This document shows positions 16,814 to 25,203 of a DNA stretch of 49,419 bases, one piece after another. Source of the stretch: Syntrophobacteraceae bacterium (GTDB lineage Bacteria; Desulfobacterota; Syntrophobacteria; Syntrophobacterales; Syntrophobacteraceae); the NCBI GenBank assembly GCA_025454175.1, contig JALOOX010000020.1, positions 1 to 49,419 on the forward strand, in the 5' to 3' direction. The notes beneath the pieces were generated by a model. The model made no database searches and was not told where the DNA came from. It was given only the letters and a program-made list of their open reading frames with translations. The position numbers and the translations under genes are program-made. How positions within the stretch are numbered: the first letter of the stretch is position 1; the number at the start of each line of letters is the position of its first letter.

Positions 16814-17509
16814 TCAATGATCGCCTCCCACCCTGCCCTGGAAGGCCTCCGGGGATTCCGCATCCCGACGCGTTCGAGCAAAATGAGGGGCGGTCACTCC
16901 CATGGAGACATAAACGCTGGTGAAGGCCTCAACCCCAAACGCGGCGGGCAGGACCCATTCCGCTGGAACAAAAAGGAGCCCGCCTCCAAAGGGGATGGGA
17001 GCAGTCGGCACCAGGATGGCGCGATACGATCGTCCGTTGAGCTCCACCAGCTCGTCAGAGGGCATCAGCGCCAGCACGGCGGTGCCTCCGTGTCCGCCAA
17101 AGAAGCACCAGACCGGGCTCATGTTCTTGATGTCCTTACCCTCCTGCCTGTCAAAAATGGAAATGAAGCGGTGGGACAGGTCGTAAAGACTCCCAATGAA
17201 CGGCACCTTGCGAAAAACCCGGTCTCCCATGGCCTGGAGCCTGCTCTTCATGCCTGACTGCACCAGCACGCCAAAGACGAAGATGCACAGGATCACGACC
17301 AGGAAGCCGAGAAAATAGGCGCCGGCCTCGTCCATGGCGAAAGCCAGGCCGATGGAGACCAGCAGCTGGCCCATGGAGCTGCCCGGCCCGACCAGGGTGT
17401 GCACCAGGCTTCCCACCCAGATCACGGCCGCCACGGTCAGGGCCAAAGGAAGCAGGGCCAGGAGCCCCGCCAGGAAGGTCTGCAAAGGATTGCGAAAGAG
17501 ACTGCTCAT
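16814..17509 (-). CDS. DUF502 family membrane protein
   Basis: The 231-aa protein has two clear N-terminal transmembrane helices (about 9-31 and 52-80). A soluble beta-rich domain follows, with the family hallmarks KVPFIGSLYDLSHRF and FVPAEWVLPA. DUF502 proteins are widespread in proteobacteria and plants (LIKE COV) and have no settled bacterial function. ATG 17509 was chosen because the open frame upstream to 17650 encodes a charged Arg/Gly-rich stretch unlike the family. It converges on the HDOD gene (43 bp between stops) and follows the CBS gene on the same strand. Confidence 0.85.
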   Translation of the reverse strand: MSSLFRNPLQTFLAGLLALLPLALTVAAVIWVGSLVHTLVGPGSSMGQLLVSIGLAFAMDEAGAYFLGFLVVILCIFVFGVLVQSGMKSRLQAMGDRVFRKVPFIGSLYDLSHRFISIFDRQEGKDIKNMSPVWCFFGGHGGTAVLALMPSDELVELNGRSYRAILVPTAPIPFGGGLLFVPAEWVLPAAFGVEAFTSVYVSMGVTAPHFARTRRDAESPEAFQGRVGGDH

Positions 17510-17680
17510 GGAAACCCTTTCAAAAGCGGATGCTGCTGTCCAGTGACCCCTGCCTCCGTTCCTGCCCCGCACCTCGCCGCGGAAACATTCAAAAGGCAAG
17601 GGTCTTGAGCATCGAAGAAGCGGATGTCGTCGGCGGCAAGACGAGCCCACGGGGCCGATGTCGAGAGGATTTAAAGCGTT

Positions 17681-18241
17681 CTATTGAGCCAGTGAGCATT
17701 CGCGCATGCTGTGCACGATCTCCCGGTAGACATCCGAGAATCGGATCACTCCCACGATGGCCCCGCCGTCCGTCACAAACAGGGAGTCGTGCCGTCCCAG
17801 GACGAAAAGGTGAAAAGCCTTGTCCATGCTGTCGTCGGCGCGGACCATGTGATCGGGGGTCGGCAGCTTGATGAAGCTCTCGATCTTCACGGCGATGGCT
17901 TTTCTGCAAAGCTCGGACAGCGGACGCTCCCACACCCTCAGCTCATCCATCGGGGATTCCACCAGGCTTGGCGCCAGCCGATAGTGGGGCAAGGTCTTGA
18001 GGGATTTAATGCCCTCGTAGCTGGGCTCGAGCCCCTGGACGACGTCCATGGGCGAGATCTTTCCCGTGATTTTCCCATCCTCGTCGTAAACCAGCAGAAT
18101 TCTCTGTTTGGCCCGCCCGGCAAGGAATTCCTTTTCCGCTTCCGCCAGCGCCTCCACCGCCTCCATGAAAGTCGTCCGGCTGGAAAGCCTCGGAAACTCC
18201 TCAACGGGCCGCATGAGCTCACGGACTTTCATCTTTTCCAT
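17681..18241 (-). CDS. CBS-domain pair protein
   Basis: The 186-aa protein consists of two CBS domains. The first (about 5-70) contains KVRELM and RILLVYDEDGKITGKIS; the second (about 110-180) contains DSLFVTDGGAIVGVIRFSDV. CBS pairs bind adenosine nucleotides and sense energy state. No catalytic domain is attached, so it is a stand-alone sensor whose partner is unknown. ATG 18241 (after GAGAGAG) is preferred; an in-frame GTG at 18277 would add 12 residues. The DUF502 gene follows on the same strand after about 170 bp. Confidence 0.85.
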   Translation of the reverse strand: MEKMKVRELMRPVEEFPRLSSRTTFMEAVEALAEAEKEFLAGRAKQRILLVYDEDGKITGKISPMDVVQGLEPSYEGIKSLKTLPHYRLAPSLVESPMDELRVWERPLSELCRKAIAVKIESFIKLPTPDHMVRADDSMDKAFHLFVLGRHDSLFVTDGGAIVGVIRFSDVYREIVHSMRECSLAQ

Positions 18242-18347
18242 GGGCACTCTCTCTGTGCTTCTCTTGGGGATGGTCACAGCCGATTCGGTCGATTCGGGTT
18301 GCTCAGCCGTTTGTGAAGATGTACGTATTAAAAATGGAAAGCTTCAT

Positions 18348-18382
18348 TTCTGTGGGAGCGGCATCCCGCCGCTCCCACAGAA
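18348..18382. repeat. REP-like hairpin with GTGGGAGCGG arms
   Basis: TCTGTGGGAGCGGC (18349-18362) pairs perfectly with GCCGCTCCCACAGA (18368-18381) around ATCCC, and one outer T-A pair extends the stem to 15 bp. The GTGGGAGCGG core is typical of REP palindromes in several proteobacteria. It lies in the divergent region between the CBS and HAD-OtsB genes. Confidence 0.65.
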
Positions 18383-18429
18383 GGCCAGGGACCCGTAAAA
18401 TCTCAAGCTCTCAACTTCAACAAGTATAA

Positions 18430-18556
18430 ACCAGAAACCAGAAACTGGAAACTTTTCAGAACTGTTCCCCATGCCCCCTGGGCCACCCGAACCCATGAAA
18501 ACGACCAGCGACGGTCTGCTTTTGACTTGAAACTTGAAACCTTAAACTTGAAACTC
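18430..18556. repeat. Low-complexity GAAACTT/GAAACC repeat patch
   Basis: Two clusters of short degenerate repeats occur. One (18431-18453) alternates CCAGAAA, CCAGAAAC and TGGAAACT. The other (18523-18555) alternates CTTGAAA, CTTGAAAC, CTTAAA and CTTGAAACT. No coding frame is plausible. Together with the REP-like hairpin these fill the 18242-18614 intergenic space. Confidence 0.5.
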
Positions 18557-18614
18557 CCCGTAGCGGTGGGCCGACCGTCCGTCACTTCGGCACTCGCAGA
18601 AACGGAGGCAAGAT

Positions 18615-20186
18615 ATGGCTCATGGAAGAACAGCCTGTTCGATTCAAGCGACCGATTTTGATGCGGTCATTTTCGATCTGGATGGCGTGGTCACCAACAC
18701 GGCATCCGTGCATGCGGCGGCCTGGAAGCGGATGTTCGACGGCTTTCTCGAAGGGCGCGCCGCCCGGGAAGGGGTCTCATTCCGGCCCTTCGATATCGAG
18801 ACGGATTACCTTGCTTATGTGGATGGGAAACCGCGCCTCGACGGGCTGAGGAGCTTTTTGGAATCGCGGGGAATCCATCTGCCCGAAGGCACGCCCGATG
18901 CCCCCCCGGGCGAGGAGACCCTCCACGGCCTGGGCAAGAGCAAGAACGCCTATTTTCTGGAGCGGATCCAGGAAGAGGGGGCCAAGGTTTATGCCTCGAC
19001 CGTGGACTTGATCCACGGCGCCAAGAAGCACGGCCTGAAAACCGCCGTCATTTCGTCGAGCAGGAGCTGCGCCATGATTCTGGATTCCGTGAATCTGTCG
19101 GACCTCTTCGACGTGCGGGTGGACGGCGTGGACCTGGAGCTCCTCGGAATAACAGGCAAGCCGGCTCCCGATATCTTCCTCGAGGCGGCCCGGCAGTTGC
19201 GGGTCGAGCCCGAGCGGACGGTGGTGATCGAGGACGCCATATCGGGGGTCCAGGCCGGCAGGGCGGGCAACTTCGGACGGGTCATCGGGATCGCCCGAAC
19301 GGGCCGGAAGGAAGCCCTCCTGGAAAACGGGGCTCATTGGGTTGTCAAGGACCTCTCGGAGGTGTGTGTCGCGGGTGATGCTGAAACCGCCGAGCCCCTG
19401 CCCTCCGCCCTGGACGAGCTCGAAGCCCTCTCCCGCCGGGCCGGGGGGAAAAGGATCGCGGTATTTCTGGACTATGACGGCACCCTCACCCCCATCGTCG
19501 AGACTCCGGACCAGGCGGTGATGGCCGAGGACATGCGCGAGGCGGTGATGGAGCTTTCCAGCCACTGCCCGGTGGGGATCATCAGCGGACGGGACCTCGA
19601 GGACGTTCAGGATAAAGTGGGCATCCGGTCCATCGTTTACGCGGGAAGCCACGGCTTCGACATCACGGGGCCCAAGGGCCTGCAGGTCGAGCATACGGTG
19701 GGTGAAGAGTTTCTTCCCGCCCTCGACAGGGCGGAGCAAAGCCTGTTCCGTTCCCTGGGCTCCATCGAGGGATTGATCGTGGAACGGAAGAAATTCGCCA
19801 TCGCCATCCACTACCGGCGCGTGGATCCCGCCGGGGTGGAGCGGGTCGAAGCGGTTGTGGACGAGGTTGCGGCAAGCCACCCCGAGCTGCGCAAGTCCTA
19901 CGGGAAGAAGATATTCGAGCTCCAGCCCCGGATGGACTGGCACAAGGGAAAAGCGCTCCTCTCCCTGCTGGGCGCCCTGAAGCTGGACCGACCGGATGTG
20001 CTGCCGTTCTACATCGGAGATGACGTGACCGACGAGGACGCCTTCCGGGCCCTCGAGGGACGGGGAATCGGAATCGTGGTCCGGGACCTCCCCTACGAGA
20101 CCGCCGCCGCATACAGCCTGAGGGATCCCGGCGAGGTCCGCGGGTTTCTCCTTCAACTGATCCCACTTTGCGGGAGGACCTCATGA
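18615..20186 (+). CDS. HAD sugar-phosphate mutase fused to trehalose-6-phosphate phosphatase (OtsB)
   Basis: This 523-aa protein joins two HAD-superfamily enzymes. Residues 1-250 match beta-phosphoglucomutase: DLDGVVTNT (D21, D23), SSSR (147-150), GKPAPD (181-186) and EDAISGVQAG. They would convert beta-glucose 1-phosphate to glucose 6-phosphate. Residues about 270-523 match OtsB: DYDGTLTP (D286, D288), SGRD and GDDVTDEDAF. They would dephosphorylate trehalose 6-phosphate. The stop overlaps the start of the GH65 gene (ATGA), so the two are translationally coupled. The set suggests one unit for making and reclaiming trehalose or a related disaccharide; no OtsA synthase is present here. The ribosome site before ATG 18615 is GGAGGCAAG. 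Confidence 0.88.
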   Translation: MAHGRTACSIQATDFDAVIFDLDGVVTNTASVHAAAWKRMFDGFLEGRAAREGVSFRPFDIETDYLAYVDGKPRLDGLRSFLESRGIHLPEGTPDAPPGEETLHGLGKSKNAYFLERIQEEGAKVYASTVDLIHGAKKHGLKTAVISSSRSCAMILDSVNLSDLFDVRVDGVDLELLGITGKPAPDIFLEAARQLRVEPERTVVIEDAISGVQAGRAGNFGRVIGIARTGRKEALLENGAHWVVKDLSEVCVAGDAETAEPLPSALDELEALSRRAGGKRIAVFLDYDGTLTPIVETPDQAVMAEDMREAVMELSSHCPVGIISGRDLEDVQDKVGIRSIVYAGSHGFDITGPKGLQVEHTVGEEFLPALDRAEQSLFRSLGSIEGLIVERKKFAIAIHYRRVDPAGVERVEAVVDEVAASHPELRKSYGKKIFELQPRMDWHKGKALLSLLGALKLDRPDVLPFYIGDDVTDEDAFRALEGRGIGIVVRDLPYETAAAYSLRDPGEVRGFLLQLIPLCGRTS

Positions 20187-22630
20187 ATTCCTGGAAACTG
20201 GTTTATGAAGGGTTCGATCCCGAAAGGGAGAGCCTTCGCGAGGCGCTCTGCACCCTGGGAAACGGTTTTTTCGCCACCCGCGGCGCCGTGCCGGAGGCCA
20301 GGGCCGGGGACGTTCATTACCCGGGCACCTACCTTGCCGGAGGCTACAACCGGCTGAATACGGAGATCGCCGGTCGTATCATCGAGAACGAAGACCTGGT
20401 CAATATGCCCAACTGGCTGGTGACCCGGTTCCGGCCCGAGGAGGGCGACTGGCTCGATCCACTGTCCGTCGATGTCCTCGCCTGTCGCCAGGAGCTGGAC
20501 CTGAAGCGGGGTGTCCTTTCCAGAACGGTCCGGTTCAGAGACAAAAACGGCCGGGAGACCACGCTGATTCAAAACCGTTTCATCCACATGGAGCACATGC
20601 ACCTGGCCGGGCTGGAGACCACCATCGTCCCGGAGAACTGGAGCGGGCGGCTCCGGGTCCACTCCGCCCTCGACGGAACGGTGATCAATGCCGGGGTGAA
20701 GCGTTATGGGCAGCTCAACAGCAGGCACCTCTCCCCCGTGTCGAGCGAAGCCGTCGACGAGGAAACCATCTGCCTGCTCGTGGAAACCAGCCAGTCCCGG
20801 CTGCGGGTGGCCGAAGCGGCCAGGACCCGCGTCTATTCCGGAGAGTATCAGGTTGAAGCCCGGCGCGAGCTCGTCGAGCATCCCGGATACATCGGGCAGG
20901 AATTCTGGGTGGAGGTCGTAGAGAAGCAGGCCGTAAGGATCGAAAGGATCGTGTCCTTTTTCACCTCGAGGGATTTCGCCATCTCCGAGCCCACCCTGGA
21001 CGCGGTGGAGGCCGTGGGGCATGCGGGCGGGTTTGACGAGCTCCTTCAAAGCCACGTGCTGCAGTGGGACCACCTCTGGCAACGATGCGACATCCGGATT
21101 GAAGACAGCGACCGCACTCAGATGATCCTGAGGCTGCACATCTTCCACCTGCTTCAGACGATCTCGCGAAACTCCATCGACATGGACGTCGGCGTGCCCG
21201 CGCGGGGCTGGCACGGCGAGGCCTACCGGGGGCACATCTTCTGGGATGAGCTTTTCATCTTCCCTTATCTCAACCTGAGGATCCCGAATCTCACCCGGGC
21301 TTTGCTTCTGTACCGGTACAGGCGGCTCGGCCAGGCTCGCCTCGCGGCACGGGCGGAAGGGTTCGGCGGCGCCCTTTATCCCTGGCAGAGCGGCAGCAAC
21401 GGGCGAGAGGAAACCCAGCATCTGCACCTGAACCCGAAATCGGGCCGGTGGCTGCCGGACCACACGCACTTGCAGCGGCACGTCAATGCCGCCATTGCGT
21501 ACAATGTGTGGCAATATTACAAGGCCACCGGTGACCGGGCGTTTCTGTCCACCTGCGGTGCGGAGATGATCCTGGAAATCGCCCGTTTTCTGGCCGCGCT
21601 CACGAGCTTCAATGGGGCCCTGGACCGCTACGAGGTCCTCGGGGTCATGGGGCCCGATGAATATCACGACGCCTATCCGGATTCGGAAGCTCCCGGGCTG
21701 AACAACAATGCCTACACCAACGTGATGACGGTTTACGTGCTGCGGACGGCGCTGAAAGCCATCGAAGCGCTGACCCCCGGCAGAAGGAAGGACCTGCTCG
21801 AAACCTTGAGCCTGGGGCGGGAGGAGCTCTCCCGCTGGGAGGAGATCGTCGCCAGGATGCGCGTGGTGTTCCACGAAGGTGGAATCATCAGCCAGTTCGA
21901 GGGATACGAGCAGCTCCTGGAGTTTGACTGGGAAGGGTACCGCGGGAAATATGGCGATATCCAACGGCTGGACCGGATCCTCGAAGCCGAGGGGGACACT
22001 CCCAACCGGTACAAGGTCTCCAAGCAGGCCGATGTGCTCATGCTCTTCTACCTTTTCTCGGCCGAGAAGATTCAGGAGCTGTTCGGGCTGATGGGCTACG
22101 ACTTCGACCCCAAAAGCATCCCCGCCCACATCGACTACTACGTGAAGCGCAGCTCCAACGGCTCCACCCTGAGCAACATCGTGCACTCCTGGGTGCTGTC
22201 CCGAGCAGACCGCCCACACTCGCTGGAGCTGTTCTGCAAGGGCCTGGAGAGCGACATTTCCGACATCCAGGGCGGCACCACCCATGAAGGCATTCATCTC
22301 GGAGCCATGGCCGGAACGGTGGACATTCTGCAGCGCTGCTACACGGGGCTGGAGTTTCATGACGACATTCTCTTTCTCAACCCCCGCATCCCCGAGGACT
22401 TGCCGGAGCTGCGCATGAGAATCAAGTACCGGGGCAGGTGGCTCGGAATCGCCGTCTCCTCGGAATCCCTGACCGTGACCTGCGACCAGTGCGAGCTCGA
22501 GACCACGAAGGTCTCGCTCCGGGGCACGATCCATCCCCTGGCGCCCGGCGAAACGCTGACTCTTGACCTGCGAGCAAGAGCATCCACCGGACCCGCGGGG
22601 GTGAGCCTGAACCCCATCAACCGGTCTTGA
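20183..22630 (+). CDS. Glycoside hydrolase family 65 disaccharide phosphorylase
   Basis: The 815-aa protein has full GH65 architecture. It has an N-terminal beta-sandwich (LGNGFFATRG at 25-34), then the (alpha/alpha)6 barrel with RGWHGEAYRGHIFWDE and the catalytic acid E493 in GPDEYH. The phosphate/inverting site KQADVLM and the HEGIHLGAM motif follow. GH65 enzymes phosphorolyse trehalose, maltose, kojibiose or nigerose to beta-glucose 1-phosphate. The coupled upstream gene supplies a mutase for that product and a trehalose-6-phosphate phosphatase, so a trehalose-type substrate is favoured but not proven. ATG 20183 follows GGGAGG and overlaps the previous stop; ATG 20168 is less likely. Confidence 0.9.
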   Translation: MNSWKLVYEGFDPERESLREALCTLGNGFFATRGAVPEARAGDVHYPGTYLAGGYNRLNTEIAGRIIENEDLVNMPNWLVTRFRPEEGDWLDPLSVDVLACRQELDLKRGVLSRTVRFRDKNGRETTLIQNRFIHMEHMHLAGLETTIVPENWSGRLRVHSALDGTVINAGVKRYGQLNSRHLSPVSSEAVDEETICLLVETSQSRLRVAEAARTRVYSGEYQVEARRELVEHPGYIGQEFWVEVVEKQAVRIERIVSFFTSRDFAISEPTLDAVEAVGHAGGFDELLQSHVLQWDHLWQRCDIRIEDSDRTQMILRLHIFHLLQTISRNSIDMDVGVPARGWHGEAYRGHIFWDELFIFPYLNLRIPNLTRALLLYRYRRLGQARLAARAEGFGGALYPWQSGSNGREETQHLHLNPKSGRWLPDHTHLQRHVNAAIAYNVWQYYKATGDRAFLSTCGAEMILEIARFLAALTSFNGALDRYEVLGVMGPDEYHDAYPDSEAPGLNNNAYTNVMTVYVLRTALKAIEALTPGRRKDLLETLSLGREELSRWEEIVARMRVVFHEGGIISQFEGYEQLLEFDWEGYRGKYGDIQRLDRILEAEGDTPNRYKVSKQADVLMLFYLFSAEKIQELFGLMGYDFDPKSIPAHIDYYVKRSSNGSTLSNIVHSWVLSRADRPHSLELFCKGLESDISDIQGGTTHEGIHLGAMAGTVDILQRCYTGLEFHDDILFLNPRIPEDLPELRMRIKYRGRWLGIAVSSESLTVTCDQCELETTKVSLRGTIHPLAPGETLTLDLRARASTGPAGVSLNPINRS

Positions 22631-22651
22631 ACCGGCAATCTGGAGGCAAGT

Positions 22652-24028
22652 ATGTTCAGCCAATATGACGCACTGGTGATCGGTTCCGGCACCGCCGGAC
22701 AAACCGCCGCCCACGAATTGAACCGCAACGGTCTCAGGGTTGGAATGGTGGAGCACAGTGACCGGCCGGGCGGGACCTGTGCCCTCAGCGGGTGCCAGGC
22801 CAAAAAATGGTTTTACGAAGCCGCTGAAACCGTCGCCCGTTCCCGTCACCTCTCCGGCATCGGCATCACCACACCCGCATCCGCCGACTGGCTCGACCTG
22901 CGGGAGGCCAAAAACCGGTTTACGGCCCAGGTGCCGGCCAACACGGTCAGCGGCCTGGAGCAGGCCGGCATCGACTTCATCATGGGGCGCGCCCGATTCA
23001 CGGACCACGGCACCATCGCCGTCGACCACCGGCGGCTGTCGGCGCGTTTCATCGTCATCGCCACCGGCGCCATTCCCATGGCATTGCCGTTGGAGGGGGC
23101 CCAATGGATGATCACCAGTACGGAATTCCTGGAGCTGGACCGGCTGCCGCGCCGGATCGTCTTCATCGGCGGGGGGTTCATCTCCTTTGAACTGGCCCAC
23201 TTTGCCGTTCGGCTGGGACCGGCGGACACCCGCTGCACCATCCTGGAGGCCGGCTCCCGTCCGCTGGGGCCTTTTGATGAGGAGATGGTCGCGCTGCTGA
23301 CCGAGGCTTCGGCGGCGGAGGGGATCGACATTCAAAGTCGGGTGGCCATCACCGCCATCGAGAAGCACGACGGGACCTTCATCGTCAGGACCGAGGCGGG
23401 AAGCCGCTTTGAATGCGACCTGGTAGTCCATGGCGCCGGCCGGGCACCGGATATCGAGGAGCTGGACCTGGAGAAAGCCGGCATTCAGTATGAACGGCGC
23501 GGCATCATCGTCAACGAGACCATGCGGACCACCAGCGCGGACGTCTACGCCGTCGGCGACTGCGCCGCCACGGTGCAGCTGGCCCGGGTAGCCGATGCCG
23601 AAGCACAGGTTGCAGCCGCAAACATCCTCAGCCGACAGGGTAACCGTGACACCCATGCCACCATGGATTACTCGGCCGTGCCCTCCGTTCTCTTCACCTA
23701 CCCCCAGTACGGGATGGTGGGAGCGACGGAGCAGGCGCTCGCAGGAGACGGGGTGGCCTATGAAAAGAGCTTCGGCAGGGAGCTGAGCTGGCCGACCTAT
23801 CGGCGGGTGGGCCTGAAATCGGCCGCCTACAAAATCCTGGCGGCTAACGACGGGACCGTGCTGGGGGCTCACATTCTGTCAGACAACGCCACGGGCCTGA
23901 TCAGCATGTTCACCCTGGCCATGCGCAACCATATCCCGGTGGACAAACTGGTCCACCAGTGCGTCATGACGCCCTATCCTTCCCGCGAAAGCGACATCAT
24001 CTACATGCTCAAACCCCTGGTCGCATGA
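22652..24028 (+). CDS. Class I pyridine nucleotide-disulfide oxidoreductase (LpdA/MerA-like)
   Basis: The 458-aa flavoprotein opens with an FAD site (VIGSGTAG, 9-16). The redox disulfide is C43/C48 in GGTCALSGCQAKKW, the NAD(P)-binding fold starts at IVFIGGGFISFE (about 168), and a second FAD motif VYAVGDCA follows. The C-terminal dimerisation domain has PYPSRESD where lipoamide dehydrogenase and glutathione reductase have the His-Glu dyad HPxxxE. The catalytic His is therefore Tyr, and the natural substrate is not predicted. The gene precedes the YeeE pair by 130 bp on the same strand, so a role in sulfur or selenium redox chemistry is possible. The start follows TGGAGGCAAGT. Confidence 0.85.
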   Translation: MFSQYDALVIGSGTAGQTAAHELNRNGLRVGMVEHSDRPGGTCALSGCQAKKWFYEAAETVARSRHLSGIGITTPASADWLDLREAKNRFTAQVPANTVSGLEQAGIDFIMGRARFTDHGTIAVDHRRLSARFIVIATGAIPMALPLEGAQWMITSTEFLELDRLPRRIVFIGGGFISFELAHFAVRLGPADTRCTILEAGSRPLGPFDEEMVALLTEASAAEGIDIQSRVAITAIEKHDGTFIVRTEAGSRFECDLVVHGAGRAPDIEELDLEKAGIQYERRGIIVNETMRTTSADVYAVGDCAATVQLARVADAEAQVAAANILSRQGNRDTHATMDYSAVPSVLFTYPQYGMVGATEQALAGDGVAYEKSFGRELSWPTYRRVGLKSAAYKILAANDGTVLGAHILSDNATGLISMFTLAMRNHIPVDKLVHQCVMTPYPSRESDIIYMLKPLVA

Positions 24029-24157
24029 CCCGATGGCGGCCATGGGCTGCAAAGGACCGGCAAGGACCTGGTCAACATGAACAAACAGGATTGGTCGAAG
24101 CAAGGTTGTGAACTTGAGTCGTGATTGGTTCTGGACGGATGACAAAAGGAGGAGAGC

Positions 24158-24679
24158 ATGAAACAGGACAATGGCGGCTGGAGCCCCTATCTGGCAGGGG
24201 CCCTCAGCGGACTGGTGGGGGTTCTTTCGGTCTGGTTCGCCGGGCAGTATTTCGGGGCGTCCACCTCCTTCGTGCGCACCGCCGGCATGATCGAGCAGTT
24301 TTTCGGGCCGGAGCGCGTAGCGCGGATGGACTATTTCATCAAGGTCGCCCCCCGCATCGACTGGCAATGGATGTTCATGGTGGGGATATTTCTGGGGGCC
24401 ATGATCGCGGCGGTCACATCGGGCTCGTTCAAAGTGCAGGCCGTGCCCGACATGTGGGCCGCCCGCTTCGGCAGGCGGAGTGTCTCCCTGCGCGCGGCTA
24501 CCGCCTTTATCGGCGGCATCGTCGCCATGTTCGGGGCCCGGCTGGCCGATGGGTGACCCAGTGGACACGGGTTGAGCGGTTCGCTCCAACTGGCTGTCAG
24601 TGGCTTCATCGCCCTGGTTTTCTTCTTTCTTGGCGGAATCATCGTTGCCCGACTGGTGTACGGGGGAGGTGACCGATGA
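24158..24679 (+). CDS. YeeE/YedE-family transporter half with a candidate selenocysteine (UGA at 24554-24556)
   Basis: Read with UGA as Sec, this is a 173-aa membrane protein of the sulfur-compound transporter family (Sulf_transp, formerly DUF395). Read with UGA as stop, it ends at residue 132 after GARLADG. The family's conserved motif here is GARLxGGCxSGHGxSG; the sequence gives GARLADG, then UGA, then PSGHGLSG, with a further membrane segment before the stop at 24677. The UGA therefore replaces the conserved transport Cys. A SECIS-like hairpin follows at 24571-24592. The stop overlaps the next gene's start (ATGA), which also supports a full-length product. AAAGGAGGAG is a strong ribosome site. 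Sec is inferred from position, context and RNA structure. Confidence 0.8.
24571..24592 (+). promoter_or_regulatory. Bacterial SECIS-like stem-loop
   Basis: Beginning about 15 nt after the UGA, GGUUGAGC pairs with GCUC-(bulged C)-AAC around the apical loop GGUUC. Bacterial SECIS elements, such as that of fdhF, place a short stem with a G/GU-containing apical loop and often a bulged pyrimidine in this window after UGA. The loop GGU lies about 22 nt from the UGA. An outer CCAGU/ACUGG pairing can extend the stem. Confidence 0.7.
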
Positions 24680-25203
24680 AACAGCTTGTCTATGGACTGG
24701 TGACCGGCCTGCTGTTCGGCTTCCTGCTGCAAAAGGGGCGCGTGCTGCGCTACGACAAGCAGCTTGGTGCCTTGCGCCTGAAGGACATGACCATCGTCAA
24801 GTTCATGCTTTCCAGTGTCATCGTCGGCATGGTGGGAATCTATCTGCTCAATGACCTGGGTCTGGCCAGTCTTTCCATCAAGGCCACCATCCTGGGTCCC
24901 GTTATTCTCGGCGCCCTGATTTTCGGTCTTGGCTGGGGCCTTTTGGGATATTGCCCGGGCACGTCCATGGGCGCCCTCGGCGAAGGGCGATGGGACGCCC
25001 TGTGGGGCATTCTGGGCATGATCGTCGGGGCCGGCCTTTTCGCGGAGGCCTTTCCGGCTCTTGAAACAACCGTGTACACTTGGGGCAATCTGGGCCGCAT
25101 CACCTTGCCCCAGGCCCTGGGGATCAGCCATTGGGTCATCATTCCCCTGTTTATCGCCGGCGCTCTGCTGCTGTTCTGGTGGCTGGAGAAAAAGGGACTT
25201 TGA
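24676..25203 (+). CDS. YeeE/YedE-family transporter, second half
   Basis: The 175-aa membrane protein has about four to five hydrophobic helices and the family's second Cys motif, GYCPGTSMGALGEGR (C93). Split YeeE pairs act together, and full-length homologues transport thiosulfate through a path lined by conserved Cys residues. Its start overlaps the stop of the candidate selenoprotein half by four bases. One therefore expects coupled translation and a heteromeric or paired transporter with one Sec and one Cys relay residue. The substrate could be thiosulfate, another sulfur species or a selenium species; this is inferred. Confidence 0.88.
   Translation: MKQLVYGLVTGLLFGFLLQKGRVLRYDKQLGALRLKDMTIVKFMLSSVIVGMVGIYLLNDLGLASLSIKATILGPVILGALIFGLGWGLLGYCPGTSMGALGEGRWDALWGILGMIVGAGLFAEAFPALETTVYTWGNLGRITLPQALGISHWVIIPLFIAGALLLFWWLEKKGL

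Noticed and set aside
20153-23872. Very long open frame on the minus strand (over 1200 codons) across the GH65 and oxidoreductase genes
   Set aside because: It is antisense to two clearly recognisable enzymes. Its residues are rich in His, Gly, Pro and Arg with no domain, as expected from GC-rich codon bias.
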